The position numbers were made by a program, and so were the translations under genes. Source: Paenibacillus terrigena DSM 21567 (GTDB lineage Bacteria > Bacillota > Bacilli > Paenibacillales > Paenibacillaceae). From it: a DNA stretch of 64,000 bases. The notes under the pieces are model-generated. The model was not told the origin of the DNA and ran no database searches. It saw only the letters and a list, made by a program, of their open reading frames with translations. The stretch lies in the NCBI RefSeq assembly GCF_000374845.1, contig NZ_KB895421.1, forward strand, positions 111,384-175,383, given 5' to 3'. Shown one piece after another: positions 44,691 to 53,651 of this stretch. Every line of letters starts with the position of its first letter. Position 1 is the stretch's first letter.

Positions 44691-45359
44691 TTAGGAAGGA
44701 TCGTAACAAGATCCATCGACATCACATTGCAGTCCTGGAATGATCGTGAGTCCGCCTTGATCCTTCGCAAGCTCTTCGTTCAACACTTTCTCGAAGGACT
44801 CGCGGTTCGTAACCCCTTGAATGCGTTGGCCGCCGATAATAAATGTCGGCACCGCGGTAACTGCAGCCTCTTCATAGGCATGACGACGAGCCTCATCCTG
44901 AACGGACTTATACTTCCCGCTTGTAAGTGCCGCGCGGAAGTTTTCCGCATCAAGCCCGATACTGCTCGCAAGCTCCGTCAACACTTCAAGCTCGCCGATA
45001 TTCAACTCTTCCTGATAGAATGCCGTGAACACGCGGTTCATATAGGCGTTGCCTTTCCCCTGTTCCTTCGCATAATGATACCCTTCGAATGCAAGACCCG
45101 TATAGGGATGCGGCGAAAGGCGAGGCAGCTTCATATCTACGCCCCATTTCTCCGCCATGGGCGAGATATAAGAATTCCAACCCTGCAGCTTGCTCGGTTC
45201 ATTCCATGGATCAATCGGTTGCGACCCACTTGGACGAAGCTCGAACGGCATCCATTCCACCTCCACGTCCTTACCCTGAATGGCTTCCTCGAACGGTTTC
45301 TTCCCTAAATAACAGAACGGACAGACAAAGTCCGAATATACTTGGATTTTCACGGTCAT
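44691..45359 (-). CDS. DsbA-family (FrnE-like) thiol oxidoreductase
   Basis: A 222-residue thioredoxin-fold protein of the FrnE/2-hydroxychromene-2-carboxylate isomerase branch, without signal peptide, so cytoplasmic. Active site CPFC in YSDFVCPFCYLGKKPFEE, cis-Pro in VTAVPTFIIGGQRIQGV. The branch includes FrnE of stress-resistant bacteria, a disulfide isomerase. ATG 45359 follows GGAGG. The gene lies divergent from a decayed AraC gene and an HxlR regulator, which often controls such genes. Confidence 0.9.
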   Translation of the reverse strand: MTVKIQVYSDFVCPFCYLGKKPFEEAIQGKDVEVEWMPFELRPSGSQPIDPWNEPSKLQGWNSYISPMAEKWGVDMKLPRLSPHPYTGLAFEGYHYAKEQGKGNAYMNRVFTAFYQEELNIGELEVLTELASSIGLDAENFRAALTSGKYKSVQDEARRHAYEEAAVTAVPTFIIGGQRIQGVTNRESFEKVLNEELAKDQGGLTIIPGLQCDVDGSCYDPS

Positions 45360-45544
45360 CGTAACCAACCTCCTGTACTTCTAACATAATTTGTGCACCT
45401 GTAACCATTATAGTTACTAGTTAGAAGTGTGTCAATCGATGACAAGAAGTGGCACAATCACGAGACTACTAAATCAGACTTTAAATCACTCAAGCACTTG
45501 TAGCATTCTCGCGCTCTACTCTTCTCGCCATCCAACTCGTTTGA

Positions 45545-45961
45545 ACCCACAATCAAGAAGAACCACACGCCGGGCAGATCGCGACGCATCTCCTGCACGG
45601 ATTTCTACTGGAAGTTTGCCGAATCTCTAGATCCCATCATGAGTACGACCCTCGGATTCAGCGCATTATCGAACGTATGGAGCGTCATGTCGAGCAGCCA
45701 GACAACTACGAGACCTGGTTAGCACAGTGCGGATTGCAGAAGAGCCAGTTCCATGATTTATTCCGCAAAATGACGGACTTGCCGCCCAAAGCCTATGTCA
45801 ATCGCATCAAAATGCAGCGCGCCGCCGCAGCCTTGTTAGAGAGCAATCGATCCGTTACTCATATTGCGGAGACGCTCGGCTATTCAACAATCCATCATTT
45901 TACGAGACATTTTACAGCGTATTACGGCATCTCTCCAACGCAATATCGAAAATCACATTAG
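45545..45961 (+). pseudogene. Truncated AraC-family regulator (pseudogene)
   Basis: A 138-codon open frame with no proper start encodes the C-terminal half of an AraC regulator: THLLHGFLLEVCRISRSHHE, RIIERMERHVEQPDNYE, then the two helix-turn-helix motifs (LAQCGLQKSQFHDLFRKMT and SVTHIAETLGYSTIHHFTRHF, ending GISPTQYRK). The N-terminal sensor domain is absent; just upstream the frame is broken by TGA at 45542 and other phases carry only short remnants. A start at ATG 45677 would give an isolated DNA-binding domain, but no RBS is seen. Confidence 0.7.
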
Positions 45962-46088
45962 TGACAACTCAACTTTGTGCAGATTTTCCCCATTGCGAAA
46001 GTTGAGTTACGATAAGTTAACTTCTTAATTTAATTATGTGTTCCTATGCAGAGTACGTTATAATATAGGGCGTGAGGTGAATATAGGA

Positions 46089-46436
46089 ATGAATCAACCG
46101 ACATTGTGCCCGCGATTCGAAAAGGCTGTCGAAATATTAAGTAAACGATGGGTTTCCTTCATTGTCTTCCAACTCCTGTCGGGACCGAAGCGATTCAGCG
46201 AAATCGAGGCATCCCTGCCGAATATTAGCGGAAGACTCTTATCTGAGCGGCTCAAAGAGTTAGAGATCGATGGGATCGTAAATCGTGCCGTCTATCCGGA
46301 GACACCCGTTCGTATTGAATATTCATTAACAACGATGGGGCATGCCCTAGCACCGATTTTCAATGAAATCGTCCATTGGTCCTCCACGTGGATTGACGCA
46401 TCTTCGCTGAACGTTGATGAACAAGAATCTAAATAA
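46089..46436 (+). CDS. HxlR-family transcriptional regulator
   Basis: A 115-residue HxlR/DUF24 winged-helix regulator: LCPRFEKAVEILSKRWVSFIVFQLLSGPKRF pattern, EIEASLPNISGRLLSERLKELE, IVNRAVYPETPVRIEYSLT wing. A Cys near the N-terminus (residue 7) is where family members such as HypR and YodB sense thiol-reactive agents. Start at 46089 after GAGGTG. It ends just before a Cys-rich small protein gene, with which it is probably cotranscribed. Confidence 0.92.
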   Translation: MNQPTLCPRFEKAVEILSKRWVSFIVFQLLSGPKRFSEIEASLPNISGRLLSERLKELEIDGIVNRAVYPETPVRIEYSLTTMGHALAPIFNEIVHWSSTWIDASSLNVDEQESK

Positions 46437-46452
46437 GTCTGAGGAACATCCT

Positions 46453-46677
46453 ATGAATGATAAAGCATTCGAAGTGGATCCCCATCTATGCCCGCTCTGT
46501 GGGCAGGACAACCGCTGCGGCTACCGAGCAGGAACGGATGATTGCTGGTGCTTCCACACATCGGTGCCCATGGCGTTAAGAGAGCAACTTACACCCGAGT
46601 TCCGAGGCAAGACGTGTATCTGCCGTGACTGTGTTGAGGCGTATCATAGAGAAAAGATCCATAAAGAACAACGATAA
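46453..46677 (+). CDS. Cysteine-rich CWC protein
   Basis: A 74-residue protein with the CWC pattern: LCPLCGQDNRCG, DDCWCF and ICRDCVE, eight to nine cysteines likely binding zinc. The family is small, widespread and unstudied. ATG 46453 has GAGG 8 bases upstream; a longer frame from 46414 overlaps the end of the HxlR gene and is less likely. Confidence 0.85.
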   Translation: MNDKAFEVDPHLCPLCGQDNRCGYRAGTDDCWCFHTSVPMALREQLTPEFRGKTCICRDCVEAYHREKIHKEQR

Positions 46678-46690
46678 ACAGGCAATGCTG

Positions 46691-46733
46691 CGACCGTTTT
46701 CCGGTATTTTACCGGGGAGCGGTCGTTTTCGTT
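46691..46733 (+). terminator. Terminator of the HxlR/CWC operon
   Basis: CGACCG...CGGTCG with inner CCGGTATTTTACCGG pairing, followed by TTTTCGTTTTTT. Confidence 0.85.
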
Positions 46734-46754
46734 TTTTGACGGCATAGAATTAAA

Positions 46755-46792
46755 AAATGGTTGAGCAGGAGGCTAATCCCACTCAACCATTT
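46755..46792 (-). terminator. Terminator of the SDR gene
   Basis: AAATGGTTGAG / CTCAACCATTT; on the minus strand TTTTTT follows. Confidence 0.85.
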
Positions 46793-46815
46793 CTCTGTGT
46801 ACCCATGACTGGATA

Positions 46816-47604
46816 CTAAATCGCCTTTACCATGCCGCCGTCGACGAGCAGGGATTGGCCTGTCACATAGCTATTCGCAAAAGAACCATAGAAGGCTACA
46901 ATCCGTGCGAATTCCTCCGGCGTACCGAGACGACCCAGCGGAATATCTTTCAAGTTCGTGTTCTGAACTTCTTCCATCGTACATCCGAGCTTCGCTGCCA
47001 TTAGCGCATCAAGCTCAGCGATCCGATCCGTTGCAATACGTCCAGGCGCCACGGTATTAATCAGAATGTTATCGTTTGCGAACTCGGAAGCCAGCGTCTT
47101 CGTTAAGGCTTGTACACCGGCACGGAAAACATTCGAGAGGATGAGGCCCGCAATCGGCTGCTTCACCGATGTGGAAGCAAGATTCACAATTCGCCCTCCG
47201 CCAGCAGCTTGCAAGTGAGGGAGCGCTTCGCGGATCATGCGAATGGTGCTTAGGAGATTCAATTCGAAACCATGCATCCATTTCGCATCATCCATGTCTG
47301 TGAAGCGTCCTCCCGGAGGACCCCCTGCATTGGTAACGAGTACATCTAACCCGCCTTGCGTGTCCACGGCTGTCTGAATCGCACGACTTACATCCTCTGC
47401 ATTTAATACATCCATCTGCACCATTAAGACCTGTCTGCCTGTCTGCGCGAGAATCTCATCATGTGCCTGCTGGAGCTGCGCGAGATCACGACTTGCGATC
47501 GTTACGTTCGCCCCTTCTCTGGTGAATTCCAAGGCGCTCGCTCGGCCGAGACCTTTACTCGCAGCTGCTACGAACACGGATTTACCGGTAAGTCCTAAAT
47601 CCAT
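46816..47604 (-). CDS. SDR-family oxidoreductase with an unusual active site
   Basis: A 262-residue short-chain dehydrogenase/reductase. NAD(P) site VAAASKGLGRA, NAGGPPGG in the usual NAG position, and the C-terminal GQSLLVDGG. At the place of the catalytic YxxxK the sequence reads SNVFRAG, so both Tyr and Lys are missing, although the upstream Ser in LASTSVKQPI is there. A subgroup of BKR-like SDRs shares this S-N-x-x-R pattern, so it is a family feature and not a decayed gene. ATG 47604 follows GGAGG. Substrate unknown. Confidence 0.88.
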   Translation of the reverse strand: MDLGLTGKSVFVAAASKGLGRASALEFTREGANVTIASRDLAQLQQAHDEILAQTGRQVLMVQMDVLNAEDVSRAIQTAVDTQGGLDVLVTNAGGPPGGRFTDMDDAKWMHGFELNLLSTIRMIREALPHLQAAGGGRIVNLASTSVKQPIAGLILSNVFRAGVQALTKTLASEFANDNILINTVAPGRIATDRIAELDALMAAKLGCTMEEVQNTNLKDIPLGRLGTPEEFARIVAFYGSFANSYVTGQSLLVDGGMVKAI

Positions 47605-47686
47605 CGTCAACATCCTCCCAATCCATTGGTACTTTCACCCATTATTATGCGACTGAGAGGCTCGCATCAACCAAGAAAGAACCACC

Positions 47687-49015
47687 TTATATTTTCGTTT
47701 TCCGATATCCCGCAGCTAATAGTTGCATCCCATCCCGATATTTCGCGACGGTACGCCGTGAGATCTGAATCCCCTCCTTCGTGAGGAGATCCGCAATATG
47801 CTGATCTGAAAGAGGGCGGTCTTTGTTCTCCCCGGCTATTATCGCTCTGATTCGAGCCTTAACCGCCTGCGCAGAGGTATCCATACCCTCCCGTGTCGGC
47901 AGCCCTGACGAGAAGAAATATTTCAAGGGAAACACCCCGTGCGGTGTCTGTAGATGTTTGCCGTTCACTGCACGGCTGACCGTGGATTCATGAATGCCCA
48001 GTCGGCTCGCAATGACCGCTAGGGTCATCGGTCGAATCCCCTTCACACCTGCGGTTAGGAAATCGATCTGCTCCTCCAAGATCGCGTGCATGACTTGCTG
48101 CAGCGTCTGCCGCCTCAGAGCCACGCATCGGATGACCCACGCGGCCGATTTGATACGAGTCTGTAAGAATGCAGACGCATCGGATATTTCCGATACTACC
48201 GCTGATCCTTGGTTCCCCGCCCATCCATGATAGAGCTCACTGACGGCCAATCGAGGCGAACTGAAAGGATGCATGTGCAGCATATACCCTTCCGTCTTCA
48301 GCTCCACCATGGCATCCGGCACCACATAGGGCACGATAGATGCCCCAATCGATTGGCCGGGACGCGGCTGAAGACGCTGAATATATTGTGCAGCAGCCTT
48401 CACCTGAGCCCTCGACATCCGAAGACTTGATGCAATCGCCCCCCATTGGCCATGCGCTAAATCCTCGAGATAGTGCGCCACGATCTCCCTCGCACCGCGA
48501 GCAGACGACGAGTCCCGCTCAATCTGAAGTAATAAGCATTCCCTAAGGTCCCGCCCACCTATCCCCGCAGGCTCTACCGATTGCACCTGCCGTAGTGCTT
48601 CCTCAGCGAGGCCGATCGAGACATGTAGCACAGAGCACACATCGGCTAAATCCATATCCAAATATCCATCTTCATTCAAGTTGCCCGTCAGGTAGACCGC
48701 CGTTCGGCGAACATCAGGCGTTAGCTCGAGCAACCGTAATTGGCTAAGCACAGACTGCTCCAAGGATTCAGAAGCAGCCTGCGCTTGCCATAACGAATCG
48801 TATGCCATCCTTCTGGCATGTGTACTCCTGACGGTCTGGGAATACCCAGATCCCCTATGTTCCTCCAGTTCCAACACCGGATTCTGCATAACTTGTTCCT
48901 GCACATACTGCATCAGCTCTTGACCCGATAGGGTAAGGATATGCATGGATTGCTGGAGCTCCGGTGTCATCGCTAATTTCAGACGCTGATCTTGAACCAA
49001 CTGATAGCCTAGCAT
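47687..49015 (-). CDS. rpoN: RNA polymerase sigma-54 factor (SigL/RpoN)
   Basis: A 442-residue sigma-54 with all three parts: Gln/Leu-rich region I (LVQDQRLKLAMTPELQQSMHIL), core-binding domain, and C-terminal DNA-binding part with helix-turn-helix (IASRLGIHESTVSRAVNGK) and RpoN box ISRRTVAKYRD. It recognises -24/-12 promoters and needs an AAA+ activator. It starts 39 bases after pruA on the same strand with no terminator seen between, so it can be transcribed from the sigma-54 promoter at 50670-50685. Confidence 0.95.
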   Translation of the reverse strand: MLGYQLVQDQRLKLAMTPELQQSMHILTLSGQELMQYVQEQVMQNPVLELEEHRGSGYSQTVRSTHARRMAYDSLWQAQAASESLEQSVLSQLRLLELTPDVRRTAVYLTGNLNEDGYLDMDLADVCSVLHVSIGLAEEALRQVQSVEPAGIGGRDLRECLLLQIERDSSSARGAREIVAHYLEDLAHGQWGAIASSLRMSRAQVKAAAQYIQRLQPRPGQSIGASIVPYVVPDAMVELKTEGYMLHMHPFSSPRLAVSELYHGWAGNQGSAVVSEISDASAFLQTRIKSAAWVIRCVALRRQTLQQVMHAILEEQIDFLTAGVKGIRPMTLAVIASRLGIHESTVSRAVNGKHLQTPHGVFPLKYFFSSGLPTREGMDTSAQAVKARIRAIIAGENKDRPLSDQHIADLLTKEGIQISRRTVAKYRDGMQLLAAGYRKTKI

Positions 49016-49054
49016 CTTAACATCCCCCTATCGAATTTCTTGCTGATGAACTTC

Positions 49055-50602
49055 TTAGAACTTCTCTGACACCATCTTCGCTTGCGTGAACAAGAGCAGA
49101 TAATCCCGTCCGCCTGCTTTCGAATCCGTTCCCGACATATTGAAGCCGCCGAATGGATGCGTGCCTACAAGTGCCCCTGTACATTTGCGGTTAAAATATA
49201 AATTTCCGACGAAAAACTCACGGCGTGCCTTCTCCAGATGTGCCCGATTGCGCGAAATGACCGCACCTGTTAAACCGTAATCCGTGTTATTCGCGAATTG
49301 AAGCGCTTCATCAAACGATGATGCCTTCGTGAATGCAACCACGGGTCCGAAGATCTCCTCCTGTGAGATCCGTGCCGCCGCGTCGACATCCGCAAAAATC
49401 GTCGGCTCGATGAAGTACCCCTGCGGATCCCCTGTGTTGCCACCCCATACGAGGCGTCCTTCTTGCTTGCCGATCTCGATATATTCTTGAATTTTACGAT
49501 AAGCCTTGTCATCGACGACAGGTCCGACATTCGTTATCCGGTCCGTTGGGTTCCCCATCACAAGCTGCTTCGTACGCTCAACGACTTTATCCAGTACTGC
49601 GTCATATACATCTGCATGAATAATCGCACGAGAGCACGCCGAACACTTCTGGCCAGAAAATCCGAAGGCAGACGCAGTAATGGCATCCGCAGCCAGATCC
49701 AGATCCGCATCGCTATCGACCACGATGGAATCTTTGCCGCCCATTTCCGCAATGACGCGTTTAATCCATTTCTGACCTGGTGCCGTCTTCGCTGCGCGTT
49801 CGTTAATCCGAAGTCCTACGTCACGCGAACCCGTGAAGCTAATGAATCGTGCAAGCGGATGATCCACCAAGTAATCGCCCACCTCGCCACCTGGTCCCGG
49901 TAGATAGTTCACAACCCCAGCAGGCAGGCCCACCTCTTCGAGCAGTTCTACGAATTTCGCTGCAATGACAGGTGTCGTACTCGCCGGCTTCAATACAACG
50001 GTATTTCCCGATACGAGCGCTGCTGTCGTCATGCCCGCCATAATCGCAAGCGGGAAATTCCACGGCGGAATGACGATGCCGACCCCAAGCGGAATATAAT
50101 AGAGTTCATTCTCCTCTTCTTCAATAATGGTAAGCGGCTGAGGCGCACTGAGGCGCTGCATTTCGCGCGCATAGAACTCCATGAAGTCAATCGCCTCTGC
50201 AGTATCCGCATCGGCCTCGGCACGTGTCTTGCCTGACTCGAATGTGAGCCATGCAGAGAATTCATGCTTGCGGCGGCGCATGATCGCAGCGGCCTTGTAG
50301 AGATACCGCGCCCGCTCATTCGGATCGGTATGCTTCCACGATTCGAATACACGGGCAGCCGTCTGAATCGCTTCTTCCGCGAGCGCACAATCCGCTTGCG
50401 ATACGACCCCGATCACTTGATCGGTGGAGGCTGGATTGACCGACGTCACCTTGCGGTCTGTCGTCACTTTGTTGCCCCCAATAACGAGGTCATAGGAACG
50501 CCCAAGCTCACCCTCCACTTGTTGCAATGCCTTATCATAAGCCAGATTGTTCTGTTCATCTTTGAAATTGGTAAATACCTCATTTTTAAATTCTACGCGC
50601 AT
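49055..50602 (-). CDS. pruA: L-glutamate-gamma-semialdehyde dehydrogenase (RocA/PruA)
   Basis: A 515-residue aldehyde dehydrogenase, the exact length of B. subtilis RocA. It oxidises pyrroline-5-carboxylate/glutamate semialdehyde to glutamate with NAD+. Marks: [10 protein letters not shown], the Glu in [13 protein letters not shown] and catalytic Cys in [23 protein letters not shown] and [19 protein letters not shown] 50602 follows GGGAGG. Expressed from a near-perfect sigma-54 promoter; partner of the proline dehydrogenase that is transcribed divergently. Confidence 0.96.
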   Translation of the reverse strand: MRVEFKNEVFTNFKDEQNNLAYDKALQQVEGELGRSYDLVIGGNKVTTDRKVTSVNPASTDQVIGVVSQADCALAEEAIQTAARVFESWKHTDPNERARYLYKAAAIMRRRKHEFSAWLTFESGKTRAEADADTAEAIDFMEFYAREMQRLSAPQPLTIIEEEENELYYIPLGVGIVIPPWNFPLAIMAGMTTAALVSGNTVVLKPASTTPVIAAKFVELLEEVGLPAGVVNYLPGPGGEVGDYLVDHPLARFISFTGSRDVGLRINERAAKTAPGQKWIKRVIAEMGGKDSIVVDSDADLDLAADAITASAFGFSGQKCSACSRAIIHADVYDAVLDKVVERTKQLVMGNPTDRITNVGPVVDDKAYRKIQEYIEIGKQEGRLVWGGNTGDPQGYFIEPTIFADVDAAARISQEEIFGPVVAFTKASSFDEALQFANNTDYGLTGAVISRNRAHLEKARREFFVGNLYFNRKCTGALVGTHPFGGFNMSGTDSKAGGRDYLLLFTQAKMVSEKF

Positions 50603-50669
50603 ACCCTTTTCATCCTCCCTGAGTAAAATAACAAGAAATATAAATACCGTCCTGTATCCCAATGTATTA

Positions 50670-50685
50670 GCAATTACCGTGCCAA
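50670..50685 (-). promoter_or_regulatory. Sigma-54 promoter of pruA(-rpoN)
   Basis: On the minus strand TTGGCACGGTAATTGC matches TGGCAC-N5-TTGC perfectly, with GG and GC 10 bases apart. The start site would be near 50658, about 55 bases before the ATG. Confidence 0.9.
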
Positions 50686-50724
50686 CTTGCTTAAAAAAGA
50701 AATATTTTATATCAAATGCGGTTT

Positions 50725-50740
50725 TGGCATCCTTCTTGCT
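50725..50740 (+). promoter_or_regulatory. Sigma-54 promoter of putB
   Basis: TTGGCATCCTTCTTGC matches the -24/-12 consensus TGGCAC-N5-TTGC with one difference, GG and GC spaced by 10. The start would be near 50752, 48 bases before the ATG. It is divergent from the pruA promoter, 40 bases away. Confidence 0.88.
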
Positions 50741-50799
50741 TCTTTCATGATTGCTACATCATTACTATGACATGATGATTTGGAGAGGGGATTCTACCC

Positions 50800-51723
50800 A
50801 TGGACATCGGTACGGAACTATATCGCAAAACACTACTGACGATTGCCGGCAATCGGCTCGTTGAACATTGGTCGCTCAAATACGGCAAGAAATTAGCGAG
50901 TAAATTTATCGCAGGCGATACGCTTGCTGAAGCCTTAACGCAGATTGAGGCACTGAACCAAAAAGGGATTATGGCGACCCTCGATCACCTCGGAGAAGGC
51001 ATTCGTCACTTGGACGAAGCTGCGGGATATCGGGAAGAATATGTGCGTTTGGTGCGAGGGATTGCGGACCGCGGTGTGAATTCCAATGTCTCGTTGAAGC
51101 CGACGCAGATGGGGCTCGCGCTCGACCCAGAGACCTGTTACGCAAATATACGCGCTGTTGTCGCAGAATCTGCGAAGCATCACAATTTTGTCCGCATTGA
51201 TATGGAAGATACACCATTCACGCAAGCGACGATTGATATCGTTCGACGCCTGCATGCCGAGGGGCTTACGAATGTCGGTACCGTCATTCAAGCGTATCTC
51301 TATCGTTTTCTGAATGATGTCGAAGCGATGATTCAGGAGGGCATCCGCCTGCGTCTCGTCAAAGGGGCCTACAAGGAGCCGAGTACCGTTGCCTACCAGA
51401 ACGCTTCGGATGTCATTACGAATTTCAAAAAAATGATTCAAATGCACCTCGATCAAGGCATCTATACGTCTGTGGCCTCCCATGACGACACCATGATCAG
51501 CTGGGTCAAAACCTATGTTCAGCAAAATGGGATCTCCAAAGACGCTTTTGAGTTCCAAATGCTATACGGTCTACGCATGAGTGAGCAAGCCAAGCTCGCC
51601 CAAGAGGGTTACCGAATCCGCTGCTATGTTCCGTATGGCGTGATGTGGTATCCGTATTATACGCGCCGACTGGCCGAGAAGCCCGCAAATCTGATGATGG
51701 TTCTCAAAAATATGTTCAACTAA
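50800..51723 (+). CDS. putB: Proline dehydrogenase (monofunctional)
   Basis: A 307-residue FAD-dependent proline dehydrogenase with TIM-barrel pattern: MATLDHLGEGIRHLDEA, VNSNVSLKPTQMGLALD, FVRIDMEDTPFTQATID, VIQAYLYRFLNDVEAM, RLRLVKGAYKEPSTVA, VASHDDTMISW, FEFQMLYGLRM and RCYVPYGVMWYPYYTRRLAEKP. It makes pyrroline-5-carboxylate for PruA. Membrane-associated in other Bacilli. RBS GGAGAGGGG. Driven by a sigma-54 promoter and followed by the likely activator gene. Confidence 0.96.
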   Translation: MDIGTELYRKTLLTIAGNRLVEHWSLKYGKKLASKFIAGDTLAEALTQIEALNQKGIMATLDHLGEGIRHLDEAAGYREEYVRLVRGIADRGVNSNVSLKPTQMGLALDPETCYANIRAVVAESAKHHNFVRIDMEDTPFTQATIDIVRRLHAEGLTNVGTVIQAYLYRFLNDVEAMIQEGIRLRLVKGAYKEPSTVAYQNASDVITNFKKMIQMHLDQGIYTSVASHDDTMISWVKTYVQQNGISKDAFEFQMLYGLRMSEQAKLAQEGYRIRCYVPYGVMWYPYYTRRLAEKPANLMMVLKNMFN

Positions 51724-51790
51724 GCGACGGAAGATCAGGTATAATCCATATATTAGAATCTTTGTTCTCATATATGGGAGGTCAACCGAT

Positions 51791-53536
51791 TTGAAGCATC
51801 ATCTGCCGCGTCTCGAACAATTGATCAATACCCAATTTAGATGTCTACCAACCGATCGCATAGAGGCCCTGCCGATAGAAAATATCTCTACCCAAGGCGA
51901 TGGACTTGTATTTACCCAAGCAGGCTCGCAATATTTCTATCTTAAAACGCAGCATGGGCTCAACAACGATTCATATGAACAATCTTTTATCAGGATTCCT
52001 GTGGAAGCGCTTCCGATAGATACTCCGCTGGAAGAGGCCATGACTCGATTTACGCACTCGGCATATCTCCTTGTGGAATCGGAAGGTCAGGTCGTCGGTT
52101 ATGTGTCGGCTGTCGATTTATTGCAAGCCATCACGCAATCATATCGTGTTCTAGACGCGTATTATCGAACGACCCTTGCGACGATTGATCCCGACATGGC
52201 TATTACGCTGATTAATGAGACGCAAGAGGTAGCTGTGTGGACTGCAGGCGCAGAGCATATCTTCTCGATTCAGAGCCAAGATATTATCGGCAAGCCTGCG
52301 ACAGCCTTCTTTCCCGTCGATCGCTTGCAATCCTTGAAGACCCTTCAGACCGGGGAGTCTGTCTATAAAATGCAGCACCAACCGCGCCAGGATTTGTTCG
52401 TGCTTATCAATGCAAATCCGGTGAAGCTGGACGGGGAGATTATCGGTGCCGTCGCTGCGGAGACCGACATTACCGCCCAAATCCGGCTTCATCAGGAGCT
52501 GCTGCATATGTCGAGCAAGATGCATCATCTTCAGCGTGAGATGGAGATGCTCAGTCCATCGTCCGATCCATTCTCGCCGATCAAAGGCACAAGCCGTACG
52601 ATCAAGAGCTGCATCGACACGATGCGGAAGGTCAGCCAGACGAAGGCGACCGTACTCATTCAAGGTGAGAGCGGTACAGGAAAAGAGCTGTTCGCTAAGG
52701 CCATCCATGATTCCCGTGAAGATCATAATGCCCCCTTCATCGCGATTAACTGTGGCGCGATCCCCCCGGCGTTATTCGAGAGTGAACTATTCGGATACGA
52801 GAAAGGCGCCTTCTCCGGCGCTGATCCACGCGGCAAGAAGGGGCAAATCGCGCTCGCGAACGGCGGAACACTCTTCCTAGATGAGATCGGGGAAATGCCG
52901 CTCGAAATGCAGGTGAAGCTGCTGCGCGTGCTGCAAGAGAAGAAGTATTTTCCGATCGGCGGGACGCAAATGCGCAGCGCCGATTGCCGGGTCATTGCCG
53001 CGACGAATCGAGATCTGAAGAAGATGATTGCGGAAGGGAAATTCCGCGAGGATCTGTATTATCGATTGAACGTCCTATCGATGGAGATTCCTCCGCTCCG
53101 GCAGCGCAAGGAAGACATCTATGAACTTACCCAGTCGTTCCTGCATGAGTTCTCCCTCGTATACGGGCGGCATATTCAAGATTTTCCGCCAGAGGTGATT
53201 CAATGTCTGCTGCAATACGACTGGCCTGGCAATATTCGCGAGTTACGAAACACGATCGAGCGGCTTGTTATCTTCGCAACGGATGGCATCATCAAATCGG
53301 ATTATTTGCCGAGTGCCATTTATCAAGAAGCCTCACGACCTTCTGCAGCTGACTCTTCCCAAGCCATGGACGTTCATCTCAGCGTTCACGCTTATCAGGA
53401 GACCATGGATGCATTCGAACGGAATCTCCTGGTGCAAGCCTTGGAGGAGGTTAATGGCAATAAGCTTGAAATGGCGAAGCTGCTCGGGATTTCGCGGGCT
53501 ACGTTGTACAATAAATTAAAACGTTTTGGGCTATAG
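51791..53536 (+). CDS. Sigma-54-dependent activator, RocR-like (PAS-AAA+-Fis)
   Basis: A 581-residue enhancer-binding protein. A CBS-like segment (about 78-118, IDTPLEEAMTRFTHSAYLLV), a PAS domain (about 135-225), the AAA+ core with Walker A GESGTGKE, the sigma-54 contact loop GAFSGAD (Ser in place of the usual Thr of GAFTGA), Walker B GGTLFLDEIGEMP and Fis-type helix-turn-helix at the end (NKLEMAKLLGISRATLYNKLK). TTG start with GGGAGG 9 bases upstream. It is the obvious activator of the divergent pruA and putB promoters; ligand could be proline, ornithine or their product. Confidence 0.93.
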   Translation: MKHHLPRLEQLINTQFRCLPTDRIEALPIENISTQGDGLVFTQAGSQYFYLKTQHGLNNDSYEQSFIRIPVEALPIDTPLEEAMTRFTHSAYLLVESEGQVVGYVSAVDLLQAITQSYRVLDAYYRTTLATIDPDMAITLINETQEVAVWTAGAEHIFSIQSQDIIGKPATAFFPVDRLQSLKTLQTGESVYKMQHQPRQDLFVLINANPVKLDGEIIGAVAAETDITAQIRLHQELLHMSSKMHHLQREMEMLSPSSDPFSPIKGTSRTIKSCIDTMRKVSQTKATVLIQGESGTGKELFAKAIHDSREDHNAPFIAINCGAIPPALFESELFGYEKGAFSGADPRGKKGQIALANGGTLFLDEIGEMPLEMQVKLLRVLQEKKYFPIGGTQMRSADCRVIAATNRDLKKMIAEGKFREDLYYRLNVLSMEIPPLRQRKEDIYELTQSFLHEFSLVYGRHIQDFPPEVIQCLLQYDWPGNIRELRNTIERLVIFATDGIIKSDYLPSAIYQEASRPSAADSSQAMDVHLSVHAYQETMDAFERNLLVQALEEVNGNKLEMAKLLGISRATLYNKLKRFGL

Positions 53537-53604
53537 ACACGCTAGTGTCTAAAATTTAAGACATTTATATTCGTAATGTGTCTAATTTCATAGACAAACA
53601 TAAG

Positions 53605-53648
53605 AAGACCTCCACCCGCGCCATCATTGGCGCGAATGGAGGTCTTTA
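53605..53648. terminator. Terminator between convergent activator and catalase genes
   Basis: AAGACCTCCA...TGGAGGTCTT with inner GCGCC / GGCGC. A palindrome TAGACAC-gcta-GTGTCTA lies just before it at 53535-53552. Confidence 0.85.
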
Positions 53649-53651
53649 TCG

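Noticed and set aside
53535..53600. TAGACAC-gcta-GTGTCTA and nearby TGTCT copies after the activator gene, possible downstream activating site for the sigma-54 system
   Set aside because: More than 2.7 kb from the two sigma-54 promoters, and no similar dyad is seen near them. It may be part of the end of the transcript.
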